A stretch of 64,000 nucleotides of DNA from DASXQK01 sp963724385 (GTDB lineage Bacteria; Pseudomonadota; Alphaproteobacteria; Dongiales; Dongiaceae), in the NCBI GenBank assembly GCA_963724385.1, contig CAVRUJ010000002.1, positions 1 to 64,000 on the forward strand. The letters run 5' to 3'. The position numbers and the translations under genes were made by a program. This document shows positions 1 to 7,757 of this stretch, in pieces. The notes beneath the pieces were generated by a model, which saw nothing but the letters and a program-made list of their open reading frames with translations, did no database searches and was not told the DNA's origin. The stretch's first letter is position 1; every line of letters begins with the position of its first letter.

Positions 1-165
1 CGCTAAGATTTCCCTTATGGTGACGTATAGGCAAGCCGGGGCATTATTTACATCAGTGCGTTGACGTATACAGTCAACGACCCGTTTTAATCTTGCCATC
101 CTCCAGTCGACTTCTGCACCGGGGCCAGAATTAGAGCAATCCAATTCTGTTTCTTGGCGGCTCAT
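1..165 (-). CDS. Hypothetical phage protein, 5' part (runs off window)
   Basis: An open frame on the minus strand starts with ATG at 163-165 and continues without a stop to the window edge, giving 55 residues (begins MSRQETELDC). The ATG overlaps the TGA of the upstream gene in an ATGA arrangement, the same coupling seen one gene earlier, so it is very likely the next gene of the leftward phage operon. I see no recognisable domain; the visible part is polar with three cysteines. Function unknown. Confidence 0.55.
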   Translation of the reverse strand, partial: MSRQETELDCSNSGPGAEVDWRMARLKRVVDCIRQRTDVNNAPACLYVTIREILA

Positions 166-610
166 CGCCCTTCCTCCGGCTTCGCGCGGCCGATGACATA
201 GTCCGGCCGGCGCTGGGAGTTCGGCGGGCAGACGCAAAGGATGCGCCAGCCTTCCTTGAGGTAGGATTGCAGGTTGTCCGTGCAGCAATCCTCGAGAACA
301 TCGACCTCTGTAATGAACAGGAGGCCGACGTTCGGGACATGGACGTGGACCGGCGCGCCCAGGCTGGGGATCGCCTCGCCGACGCTGCGTAGGCCCTTGA
401 TCTTGTGGACCTGGTAGACGATGCCCAGGCTGTTGAGCAGGGCGCCGTCTTCGGCCATGTCGATGAAATACTCGCCGTGGCCCCAATAGCCCTGGCGCGC
501 TTTTCCGGGAAAATCTCCGGCATGGCCGCGTGGAGCCGAGCGAAGTCGGCGTCGGTCAGCTTTTCGACGACAGCGCGCGCGCTATAGTCGATCGAAATCT
601 TGGCAATCAT
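162..610 (-). pseudogene. Hypothetical phage protein, frameshifted
   Basis: The start ATG (608-610) overlaps the TGA of the nuclease gene. The first third reads MIAKISIDYSARAV..MPEIFPEK in one frame. The rest continues in another frame through GEYFIDMAEDGALLN to a stop at 162. The two halves join if one base is restored in the run of four T (plus strand) at 501-504. The intact product would be about 149 residues. The C-terminal half carries a motif (VLEDCC..LKEGWRILCVCPPN) that I associate from memory with phage accessory proteins of unknown function. The lesion is either real or a homopolymer sequencing error. It sits in the leftward operon, with tight overlaps on both sides. Confidence 0.6.
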
Positions 611-1565
611 TTTGCCCCGTCCCTCCAAATTGAGTTGTCGCGCAGCCGGTACTCGACCCACTCGCCGTTTTCGCTGGCGTCGATTTGCTCGCCCGGTACG
701 AGATCAGGAATGAACAGGTGGGCCGGGCACCCGGCGCGCTGTTCGGCGACCGTCAGGGTTCGGTCCCAGCGGGCGCAATGCCACGACCCGTCCTCGCAGG
801 CCGTCGAATGCAGGCAGGTCCGGCAGTTGATGTCCGCGAACTTACCGGCGTGGCACTGGGGGACGAACGAACACCAACCGCACTTGTAGAACTCGGGGTT
901 TTCGCTGATTCGCCCGAGCGGCCGAGGGTCGAAGATGACGCCGGCGGGCCTTGGCCTTCTGGCGCATGACCTCGACGGGATCCGGGTCGGTCCGGACGCT
1001 TATCCACTCCCGGCCGCCGGGCGTCGCGCACACGAGCCAGTGGCGCTCCATGCCCGTGTAATCCATGTAGAGGATGCCCTGGACGTAGTAGGTCAGGTTC
1101 CACTCGCGCAGCGCGCCCTTCTCGCCGACTTCGCGGACCGCGTCGCGCAGCTCGTCCATCTTTTCCGAGGCCTTGACCTCGGCGACATGCCAAGTCTTCG
1201 GCGCCTGGCGCAGGCCCAGGGCCGCGCCGTCGAGGTGGCCCTTGAAGTGGCCGCCGAAATCGGAGACGCCGAACTGCTGGCCGGTCTCGGGGTCAACGGT
1301 ATGGATTTCGAGCCCGGGGACGCGCCGCAGGCGTTCCATGACTAGGTCTTCGGTCCGGTGACCGTCGATGAATTTCTTGTGGGTCGAGGCCTCGAAGGTG
1401 ACTGGCGCGATCCAATGGAAGCTGTACCAGAGCTTGCGCTCGCACTCCTCGCCGATCCCGGACATGCCGAGGTACGGCCGCGGCGTGCGGGCGTTCTCTC
1501 GCCTCGGCAAGGACCCGATCGGCCTCGGCCAGCGTCGGGTCTTGATGGATGGGGATAGCCACCAT
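607..1565 (-). pseudogene. PD-(D/E)XK nuclease with Cas4/RecB-like cysteine cluster, frameshifted
   Basis: Read across two frameshifts, this is one protein of about 318 residues. The start MVAIPIHQDPTLAEADRV (1565) passes into the frame containing ECERKLWYSFHW after a lesion near 1493-1502. A second lesion in the GGG near 946-948 passes into a C-terminal segment ending at 607. The core has the nuclease signature HLDG (metal Asp) followed by AEVKAS (E-x-K). The early Cys in ECERKLW and the later C-x2-C-x5-C (CGWCSFVPQC) form the four-cysteine pattern of Fe-S nucleases of the Cas4/AddB type. More cysteines (CRTC..CLH) follow. The likely role is a 5'-3' or end-resecting exonuclease feeding the phage annealing/recombination pathway with the neighbouring Sak4-like and DUF669 proteins. 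The frameshifts may be assembly errors, because the conserved motifs are intact on both sides. Confidence 0.7.
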
Positions 1566-1607
1566 AGGGTGAGATTTCCGGTGATGACGAAAGTCGTTGT
1601 CGGAGGT

Positions 1608-1647
1608 GGGCGGGGGCGTCCGGCCTTGGAAACTGGCGCCCCCGCCC
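1608..1647. other. GC-rich hairpin between DUF669 and nuclease genes
   Basis: GGGCGGGGGCG at 1608-1618 is perfectly inverted at 1637-1647, with an 18-base loop. It lies just downstream of the DUF669 stop in the leftward operon. No T-run follows on the minus strand, so it could attenuate transcription or protect the upstream mRNA end rather than act as a full terminator. Confidence 0.5.
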
Positions 1648-1654
1648 GGCTAAC

Positions 1655-2206
1655 TCACTTCCTCCGCCAGGGCGGCGCACCCCCAGCCGGCTTGCTCGCC
1701 GGTGCCGTCGCGGCCGGCGTCTGAGCGGCCGGGCGCTGGGGCTGTTGCTTCCCAGCCGGTGGCGACGATGACGCCGTCGGGTAGTCACCTTCTGGGCTCC
1801 GGTAGCCCTTCACCTCGTTCGAGGCCTCGTAGGTCTTGCCGGTCTTCTCGTCCTTCCTGGCAGGCTTCACGGTCACCTTCGCGACCATGGGCTTGAAGTG
1901 AAGCTGTTCGGAGTTGGCCACAGTCATGACCCCAGTCGCATGGCAGATCGCCGAAAGCGTGCGTTGGGCGATTTCCACGGTCTGGGCGCTGGGGTTCACC
2001 AGGTTCAGGCGATCGAAGACCTTGCGGTCTTTGTGCTCGCCGTCGAGAACGGCCATTTCCAGCTCGAGGTATTTGCCTCTGCCGTCCTTCGTTACCTTGT
2101 TCGAGCTGTTGATGATTTGGACCAGGTACTCATCGGCCGGCAGCACTACGAAGGGTGCCGACGGGGGGACGTTGTTGGCGTCCATCGGAGCGTCGAGTTG
2201 TGCCAT
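1655..2206 (-). CDS. DUF669 family phage protein (putative ssDNA-binding partner)
   Basis: This is a protein of 183 residues. The segment PADEYLVQIINS, then GKYLELEMAVLDGEHKDRKVFDRLNL, then the IAQRTLSAICHATGV block matches the DUF669 family as I know it; the family is found in phage replication/recombination operons next to Sak4-like ATPases. The tail after about residue 130 is low-complexity (P, A, Q, K). I chose ATG 2206 because it has an AGGAA box upstream and gives the usual short N-terminus before LPADEY. A GTG at 2303, overlapping the upstream TGA, would add about 33 plausible residues. A role as a phage single-strand binding protein is a family-level suggestion, not shown here. Confidence 0.8.
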   Translation of the reverse strand: MAQLDAPMDANNVPPSAPFVVLPADEYLVQIINSSNKVTKDGRGKYLELEMAVLDGEHKDRKVFDRLNLVNPSAQTVEIAQRTLSAICHATGVMTVANSEQLHFKPMVAKVTVKPARKDEKTGKTYEASNEVKGYRSPEGDYPTASSSPPAGKQQPQRPAAQTPAATAPASKPAGGAPPWRRK

Positions 2207-2298
2207 TGGGGTTCCTATCCAGATGTCGATTGCGATGTTGCTGTGCGATTCGAGGTTCGGGTTGAGCCCGTATTCCTCGCAGATGCCGTCGTAGCTCC

Positions 2299-3081
2299 TC
2301 ACACGCCGACGGAGGCGCGAATGGTCTCCCACACGGGAGCCCAATTCTTGACGTTGTCCTCGTCCTTGGACGGGACCATGATTTGGTCCGGCAGGTCGTA
2401 CCGGTTCTTGGCGACCCAGGCGGGCCGCTCCTCGGTGTAGACGATGCGGTTGCCGCCGCCGACGGCACGCTTCCGTTTTTGCCCGAATGCTTCCTTGGTC
2501 TCGGTCATCGAGACCTGCTGATTGAAGAACAGCACGGCGTCCGAGTGCTCGAGCATGAGCGCGGCGGCTTTGTGGTAGAGCTTGATCTGATAGCGGTCGT
2601 AGGACTCGCCGTCCGGAGGGGAGAACTTCTTGACCTCGGTATGGGCGAGCTGGGTTATCCACATGCCCTTGTCGTCGCGAAGGGCATTGATGCCGTCGAC
2701 GTATTGGCGCCAGACGGACATGGCGGCGACGTGGCCCTTGCCGAAGTCCGGGACCTCAATGTTCGCCCAGCCGTTGTCCTCACACGTCTTGGCGACGACG
2801 AGAGGTTCCAGCCAGTCGAGAGAGTCGATCACCACCGACTCGAAGTTGTGGTCATCCTGGTAAAGCGAAGTGATGGCGCCCATCACATCGTCGAACGATC
2901 GCATAAGCGGGAAGGATTGGATGTCGAGCTTGCCCCAGCCCTCCTCGCAGGGGATCAGCACGGGCGCTGGGCCTGCCGCCCCGAATGTCGTCTTGCCCAT
3001 GCCCTGCCCGCCGTGGGCCAGGATGCGCGCTGGTTTCTTCTGTTCGCCGGTACGGACCAACGATGCGATTGAGATTGCCAT
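2299..3081 (-). CDS. Sak4-like RecA-fold ATPase (phage single-strand annealing/recombination)
   Basis: A complete protein of 260 residues. The P-loop GGQGMGKTTFG is near residue 27. A Walker B-like SVVIDSLDWLE is near residue 85, and a later MWITQLAHTEVKKF stretch fits the third RecA-core strand. This is the AAA/RecA-core layout of phage Sak4 proteins, which promote annealing or strand exchange with a partner SSB. The next gene downstream encodes a DUF669 protein and the one after that an Fe-S type nuclease, a coherent recombination set. It follows a terminator after ruvC, so it may have its own promoter in the 95-bp gap. A generic phage nucleotide-binding protein is the alternative. Confidence 0.75.
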   Translation of the reverse strand: MAISIASLVRTGEQKKPARILAHGGQGMGKTTFGAAGPAPVLIPCEEGWGKLDIQSFPLMRSFDDVMGAITSLYQDDHNFESVVIDSLDWLEPLVVAKTCEDNGWANIEVPDFGKGHVAAMSVWRQYVDGINALRDDKGMWITQLAHTEVKKFSPPDGESYDRYQIKLYHKAAALMLEHSDAVLFFNQQVSMTETKEAFGQKRKRAVGGGNRIVYTEERPAWVAKNRYDLPDQIMVPSKDEDNVKNWAPVWETIRASVGV

Positions 3082-3156
3082 TATCGAGTCTCCAAGTTGC
3101 GGTTTCTGTTCACTGACTTCGCTGCGTTCCCACGTTCACTGTTCACACCACACACA

Positions 3157-3187
3157 CCCAAAAGAATCGGCCGCCGGTCAGGCGGCC
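3157..3187 (-). terminator. Intrinsic terminator overlapping the ruvC-like stop codon
   Basis: On the minus strand GGCCGCC (3181-3187) pairs with GGCGGCC (3169-3175). The five-base loop contains the TGA stop of the resolvase gene. The stem is followed by GATTCTTTT. The stop codon therefore sits inside the loop of its own terminator. Confidence 0.7.
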
Positions 3188-3708
3188 TGCTTCGCCAATA
3201 TCTTCGACCCGTAGTACGCGATCAGGGCCGCCTCAGACCTGCCAGCGGCCTGGGCCTGGTTGCAATGCAACCGCTTGATCGTCCAGTTCTCGGAATGCTT
3301 CGGCATGAGCTGGGACGCGCGCAAGGCCGCCCCCTGTTTCGACGCCGGAACGCCAATAGCGCGCTTCCAGACCGGCGCGCCGACATAGGTCCGGGGAATG
3401 AGGTGCGCGGCGACGGCCATGCGGAGGAGCCCGAACGCGGCGCCGAATGAGAAGGCGCCGACGGCGCCCTCTTTGGGCATCGCGTTGACCCGCTCGATGA
3501 AGGCGTGGCGCACGATGATGGCGCGGCCGGCCATGATCCGGGCCAGGGCGTCCTCATCGACGACGGTCTTGCTGCCCGCCCCGGCCGCCAGCACCGGAAC
3601 GTCGATCGTCTCGAGTTCATCGGCGGCCGGATCGTAGAAGGCCAGCGCGCCAGTCTTGCCCGGGTCAATGCCCAGGATCAGCCGGCGCGGCGTGCAGAGG
3701 TCAACCAT
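3178..3708 (-). CDS. RuvC-like crossover junction endodeoxyribonuclease (phage type)
   Basis: 176 residues. The N-terminal LILGIDPGKTGALAFYD is the RNase H-fold first strand with the catalytic Asp of RuvC-like resolvases. The C-terminal GRSEAALIAYYG matches the last acidic motif (usually D/E-A-A-L-I-A). It would resolve Holliday junctions or branched replication intermediates of the phage. The start at 3708 overlaps the stop of the preceding gene by eight bases, so translation is probably coupled. Its stop codon lies in the loop of the terminator just downstream. The length is typical for phage RuvC homologues. Confidence 0.8.
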   Translation of the reverse strand: MVDLCTPRRLILGIDPGKTGALAFYDPAADELETIDVPVLAAGAGSKTVVDEDALARIMAGRAIIVRHAFIERVNAMPKEGAVGAFSFGAAFGLLRMAVAAHLIPRTYVGAPVWKRAIGVPASKQGAALRASQLMPKHSENWTIKRLHCNQAQAAGRSEAALIAYYGSKILAKQAA

Positions 3709-4397
3709 TCGCGGGGGCCTTGTCCTCGGGCTGCGCCCGGCGCAGGAATGCCGGGATGCCCACGGCTTCGGCCTGGCGCGCCTCGGCGCCCACCAGAACG
3801 TCCTCAGTTGCCGGAACGTCTACCGCCCCGTCGGGAGGCCCCTCGCCGGCATAGGGGATATCTTGGAAGGTGACTGGCTTGCCGGCGACCGACCGCGGAT
3901 CGGACGCGGGCTCCTCGGCCGCTGGCGCCATCCTACCCTCGCGGGTATCGGCGACGATCAAATCGACCACCTCGGCGGCGGCGGCCGCGGCATCCGTCTC
4001 CGCCGGCGGAGCGACTGGAGTAGAGGCCGCGGCCGCCCTCTCCCCCACCTTGCGCTTCTCGGGGTCTGGGTGAATGCCGAGCGTCTTGAGGATGGCCGAG
4101 CTGTGCGGAATGTAGTTTTCCTTCGACCAGCCGACCGGCGTTGATCACGTAGCTGTCGACGTTTGTCCCGGCCATGACTGCGATCTGCAGAAGCGCCATG
4201 CCGAGGTCGATATTCTCGGTGCGGACCTCCGTCCGCCCATGCTTGCCCGGGTCGATCTGGACCACGGCGAGGAACGATAGGCCGCGCTTCTGGCAGAACT
4301 TCCCCAGCTTCGCCAGCTTGGGCGCCAACGTCCGCTGATAGAACCAGTCGTTCGGAGTCTTGGGCTTCGCCGGAGTCGCGGCCGCTGTGTCGGTCAT
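3701..4397 (-). pseudogene. Hypothetical phage protein, frameshifted
   Basis: First gene of the leftward operon. From ATG 4397 (MTDTAAATPAKPKTPNDWF) the frame runs to VDSYVINAG. It then needs a one-base shift near 4128-4138 to continue as WSKENYIPHSSAILKTLG and on to a stop at 3701. The intact product would be about 231 residues: a compact N-terminal region rich in K, L and V, then an acidic, alanine-rich tail. I do not recognise the family. Its place ahead of ruvC and sak4 suggests an early phage function. An in-frame ATG at 4409 is an alternative start. Confidence 0.6.
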
Positions 4398-4717
4398 GTC
4401 CCACCTCACTGTGGCCGGCGACCAGCCGAGATTGACGGTCGCGATCCATCAGGCGTTCCGAGGCTAACCCCAGGCTGGTCCGATTTCAAAGAATAAGCGG
4501 GACCAATGGATATCTTGCGATATAGAATGATATCGTTTGATATTACTCGATATAGAAAGGCACTAAAACGACAATCGCGGGACCATCGTAGAATCTCCGT
4601 TGCTTCTCGAATGATACCCGGTGCAGATTGACGATATCAGATGACTTCACTGGCGAGAGCAGTAGTGAGAATTTCCGACCATTTACTGTATTCGATCATC
4701 GCGGAGCCAGCTGACCA
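4398..4717. promoter_or_regulatory. Divergent early-promoter region of the element (no gene)
   Basis: This 320-bp AT-richer stretch separates the leftward recombination operon from the rightward HTH genes. It holds five phased GATAT repeats (listed separately), a further GATATC at 4633, and two CGGGACCA motifs at about 4498 and 4577. No coding frame is convincing. It most likely contains both divergent promoters and the operators for the element's small DNA-binding proteins. Confidence 0.55.
4498..4553. repeat. Phased GATAT repeats (operator or excisionase/iteron site)
   Basis: GATAT starts at 4509, 4519, 4529, 4539 and 4549, exactly every 10 bp, so all copies lie on nearly one helical face. 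The first 26 bases of the block (4498-4523) recur at 7700-7725 with four mismatches, beside the integrase and attachment junction. Shared sites at a promoter and at the att end suit a small regulator/excisionase such as one of the two AlpA-like proteins. The binding assignment is inference. Confidence 0.6.
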
Positions 4718-4948
4718 ATGGCCGCGCCGCTGCGCAAATCGCCCATTGGTCTCTTATCGCCGCGCGAGGCTGCGGCGCGCGTCGGCTCCGCCAGCGTGAA
4801 GACATTGAAGAACTGGCGCGCGATGAGGATGGGGCCTGACTACGAGACCATCGGCGGCCGCGTCTACTATCGGCAAAGCAATCTCGACCAATGGCTAGGC
4901 CGGCGCCACACCGAGTCGACGCGCCAGTACGCGCCAATCAGGGATTAG
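4718..4948 (+). CDS. AlpA/MerR-like helix-turn-helix protein
   Basis: 76 residues. LSPREAAARVGSASVKTLKNW is a winged-helix/AlpA-type HTH near residues 14-35. It is followed by GPDYETIGGRVYYRQSNLDQWL, the usual wing that ends in W-L. Proteins of this size and layout act as excisionases or phage regulators. It is the first rightward gene across from the recombination operon and is a candidate binder of the GATAT repeats upstream. ATG 4718 gives the shortest N-terminus before the HTH. Confidence 0.75.
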   Translation: MAAPLRKSPIGLLSPREAAARVGSASVKTLKNWRAMRMGPDYETIGGRVYYRQSNLDQWLGRRHTESTRQYAPIRD

Positions 4949-4953
4949 GGGCC

Positions 4954-5157
4954 ATGTCCGAGAATCCCGTGTTCGACGCAATGGTCCCAGACGAAGTGCT
5001 CGCCGACGCGATCGGCCGGTACGTGTGCGAGGCGCGGCCAGACCTGGCCGACAAGCGGATGTTTCAACGCTTCACCATGACGGATCGCGGTTTGCGCGTG
5101 AGGTTTTACCGCGAGCCGCCAACTACCGAGGGAGATACATCCACGAGCACGCCGTAG
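4954..5157 (+). CDS. Hypothetical protein
   Basis: 67 residues, starting MSENPVFDAMVPDEVLADA at an ATG preceded by GATTAGGGG and only 5 bp after the HTH gene stop, so it is probably co-transcribed. The sequence is acidic in the first half and basic in the second (MFQRFTMTDRGLRVRFYRE). No family is recognised. The spacing and codon use support it as a real small gene of the element. Confidence 0.5.
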   Translation: MSENPVFDAMVPDEVLADAIGRYVCEARPDLADKRMFQRFTMTDRGLRVRFYREPPTTEGDTSTSTP

Positions 5158-5534
5158 ATCGCCGCGGTGCCCAGCTCTTTCGTTAACAGCCCATTAGCAA
5201 CATGATGGCTCGCGCAATTTAATGTTCCAGTTATTGTCACAACACATCGACGCGGATAATGTGCCCGCGCGGAAACCGAGTCGCATGCAGTCTTCGATCT
5301 TACTGTGGATAATTGAGGCAATACTCATACAAAAGACGCCGGGGGGTAGCCATCCACTTCTTAAGTTGTGGCCAATTACCAATCAATTTCTATACTTCAG
5401 TGTGTGCCGATTTTTTACTTGCAAAATGGCCTTCAAATCGCGCTGATTGGTCGGCCGGGAATCAAAATCGAAATCGAACCGAGGCGGAGAGTCGGGAGAA
5501 ACCGCAGCAATCTGGCCGCGCAACAAGGGAGCCT
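5158..5534. other. AT-richer non-coding stretch of the element
   Basis: About 380 bp without a convincing gene. Base composition drops below that of the host genes, and short open frames here show no protein-like pattern. It probably carries the promoter of the following HTH gene. I see no tRNA or clear terminator in it. Confidence 0.4.
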
Positions 5535-5795
5535 ATGTGGGACATGCGTTCTCTATCTTCACTGGACGGCGAAACCATGTTGAAACCCGCGGAGGTCGCG
5601 GAGATACTGGGAGTTACCATCGTTACCCTCGCCAGGTGGCGGCAGGCGCCCCCCGGCACTGGCCCCACATTCTACAAGGTAGGCGGCAGGATCGCGTACA
5701 TGGCCTGCGATGTCGCGAAACACATTCGCGGAAAAAGGTTCGGAACGATCGCAGAGTATTCCGATAGGGCAGCCGTCGCGCTGCCCGGTCGATAA
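5535..5795 (+). CDS. AlpA/excisionase-like helix-turn-helix protein
   Basis: 86 residues from the ATG at 5535 (MWDMRSLSSLDG), preceded by AAGGGAG. MLKPAEVAEILGVTIVTLARW is the HTH, followed by GPTFYKVGGRIAYMACDVAKHI, the same wing arrangement as the 4718 protein. It is likely a second small regulator or excisionase of the element. The two are only distantly similar, so they may recognise different sites. Confidence 0.7.
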   Translation: MWDMRSLSSLDGETMLKPAEVAEILGVTIVTLARWRQAPPGTGPTFYKVGGRIAYMACDVAKHIRGKRFGTIAEYSDRAAVALPGR

Positions 5796-5881
5796 TCGGC
5801 ACAAAGAGGCTAAAACTTTCTCTAAGTTGTGCGGTGGCCGGGAGGTTATTAGCCCCTAGTCAGTGCATGGGAGTCATGCTA

Positions 5882-5911
5882 TTGTTGCTTCACAAAATAG
5901 TGAGGCGACAA
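5882..5911. promoter_or_regulatory. Palindromic operator candidate overlapping a ribosome binding site
   Basis: TTGTTGCTTCAC (5882-5893) and GTGAGGCGACAA (5900-5911) are inverted at 10 of 12 positions around a 6-bp AT spacer. The right arm contains the GAGG box of the regulator gene that starts at 5916. A protein bound here, perhaps that gene's own product, would block both transcription and translation initiation. Confidence 0.55.
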
Positions 5912-5915
5912 GTCA

Positions 5916-6275
5916 ATGTCAGCGGACAATAAGAAGTCGCATATGTCCCCCTCGGAGTTTGTTGCCGCTGGAGAGACTCTATTTGGTTCTCAGTGGCGCA
6001 GACCAATGTCCGAGCTTATCAAGCGTAGTCCTAGGATAGTTTATTACTATGCCCATGGTCAGCGAAAAATACCGGAAGACGTTGCCGAGGCATTGCGCGA
6101 GCATACAACACTAGGCTCGGCTGGCAATTTGATTAGAAAGGCAATCGCGGATTTCGCCCCAGAGGTCAAAAAGCACAACGCCCACAGGGCTGCCTATGAG
6201 GCTGAGTTTTCCCTGATTAAGGCCGGGTTGCTCACCTACAAGATGGGGCGTCCCATTCGTGGAGTGTCGCCGTAG
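5916..6275 (+). CDS. Putative phage HTH regulator (Cro/CI-like, small)
   Basis: 119 residues. MSPSEFVAAGETLFGSQWRRPMSELIKRSPRIVYYYAHGQRKIPEDVAEAL resembles the small HTH modules of alphaproteobacterial phages, in which an aromatic recognition helix is followed by a G-x-R-x-I-P turn. The C-terminal part, after LGSAGNLIRKAIADFAPEV, is helical and basic. It ends 8 bp from the convergent integrase gene. A 30-bp palindrome covers its leader, which suggests autoregulation. The exact family is not certain. Confidence 0.6.
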   Translation: MSADNKKSHMSPSEFVAAGETLFGSQWRRPMSELIKRSPRIVYYYAHGQRKIPEDVAEALREHTTLGSAGNLIRKAIADFAPEVKKHNAHRAAYEAEFSLIKAGLLTYKMGRPIRGVSP

Positions 6276-6282
6276 GCGTCCT

Positions 6283-7584
6283 CTACGAGGCCGCCGCCGG
6301 CCTGCCGAACGGAACCACGTTTCCTGTCGTCTCTCCAATCTGATCGACCTTTCCCTCAATGACCAGCTGAGATAGGCCGCCCACTTCGCCATGGCGGCCC
6401 GCTTCTCAGCCAAGTAGTCGTACCTGTCATAGTGCCGGCTCGAGACATCGCCGCGCGCGTGGTTCTGCAGCCGGTCGCGCATGTCCTTGGGTATCCCGGC
6501 GTCGCCCGCGAGGGTCTTCCAGGTCCGGCGCAGGTCGCGCGCGGTGAACGGGGCCATGTCGTGTTTTTTCAGGAATCTGCCGGATCACCTCCATGAAGGC
6601 CTGGGAGACGGCGCAGCGCTCGGCGTCATACTGGTGGGGAAAGAACCAACCGCGGGCGTTCGGCGGCGTGGCGTCCAGGATGGCGGCGGCCTGATGGGGT
6701 AGAGGTATCGAGTGCGGAAGACCGTTCTTGGTCTTGTCCCAATGCACCATGACCTTGCCACGGTCGTAGCTGGTGTCGGAGATGCACAGCACCTCCTCGG
6801 TCCTCTGGCCGGTCGCCATCTTGATCATGACCGCCGACGCAATCAGGCTGTCCTTCCGGTAGCCGTCCAGCCACAGCCACACCTCGCGGAACTCTGCCGG
6901 CGACAGGAACCGGTTGCCGGCTTTCTTGGCGCTTGCGTCTGCCGGGATCGCCAACACCGGGTTGACCTTGAGGCCCCAGCGGGTGTCAACATTGGCTCGG
7001 GTGAAGTCATGCTCGGCCTTGAGCCCGAAGTTATAGGCGGCCGAGATGTATCCGCAAATCGAATTGGCGTGAACCCTGGACCCTCGCCCATGGATGGTGG
7101 CGAGGAGGGGAACAATGTCGTCAGGCTCGATGCTGGACGCCGGCCGATCCCCGCCGATCGACTTGGCCGCGCCGGAGACCTCAGACAGGAGGTAGCGGCG
7201 CACCATGGGCGCCACGCGCCTGCCGGCGCGCTCGAGGTGGTCGACGTAAGCCTGGAACAGCTCGGCCACGGTCCCATTGCTGGCGGCCTTCCGGCGCCAG
7301 ATGGCCGGCGCCTCCCCGGCAGAGATCGCCGGCGCGTATTCGGTCAGGAACTTTCTGCGGGCCTCGGCAACCGGCACGGTTGGGTACGATCCCAGCTTGG
7401 CCGTGACGCGCCTGCCGGCGCGGTAGAAGACCGCGTACCACTCGGCGGCCACTCGGGTAGCCATCGGGCGAATCACGATCGCCAGGCGCCCCGCGCCGCG
7501 CTCGCCCGGGTCCTTTAGCTCTATCGTCTTCTTGCTGGCGGCCGCGTCGCGGAGGGCTTTCTGGATCTGCTTGTCGGTGATCAT
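6283..7584 (-). pseudogene. P4-type tyrosine integrase, frameshifted
   Basis: Start ATG 7584 (MITDKQIQKALRDAAASK) has a GAGAGG box. The N-terminal region with AEWYAVFYRAGRRVTAKLGSYP and VAEARRKF is the DUF4102-type arm-binding domain of P4-like integrases. The core has the first catalytic Arg in MATGQRTEEVL. It then shifts frame near 6571-6581 into FLKKHDMAPFTARDLRRTWK, which holds the second Arg box, followed by RHYDRYD with the candidate nucleophile Tyr. A second shift near 6366-6372 leads to QLVIEGKVDQIGETTGN and a stop at 6283. Read through, the length of about 433 residues fits the family. Both lesions could be assembly indels. It catalyses integration of the element at the adjacent junction. 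Confidence 0.8.
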
Positions 7585-7677
7585 GGGGCCTCTCGGGTTC
7601 GGGTTTGCTGGCGGTAACGCTGGCGGTTGGACGCCAGCTATCACATCCAGGCGCGGCCTCAGTTTGCTCCGCGCTAT

Positions 7678-7757
7678 GTCCGAAAATCCCCGATATTTCC
7701 GGGACCTACGGATATCTCGTGATATCGTTCGGACACTCCCGGGACCCTAGCAATTCA
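7678..7757. other. Attachment-end region of the integrated element
   Basis: The region lies between the integrase gene and the truncated thioesterase. GTCCGAA (7678-7684) is inverted as TTCGGAC (7728-7734). Inside lie GATAT at 7692, 7711 and 7721 and a 26-bp block (7700-7725) shared with the early promoter region. CGGGACC occurs at about 7700 and 7739. The thioesterase reading frame loses similarity to its family at about 7757, so the crossover lies near there. The exact core cannot be set without the other end of the element. Confidence 0.55.

Noticed and set aside
2207..2303. N-terminal extension of the DUF669 protein from a GTG overlapping the upstream stop
   Set aside because: The extra 33 residues look plausible, but the family usually starts close to the PADEY segment and ATG 2206 has a ribosome binding site. 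Kept only as an alternative.
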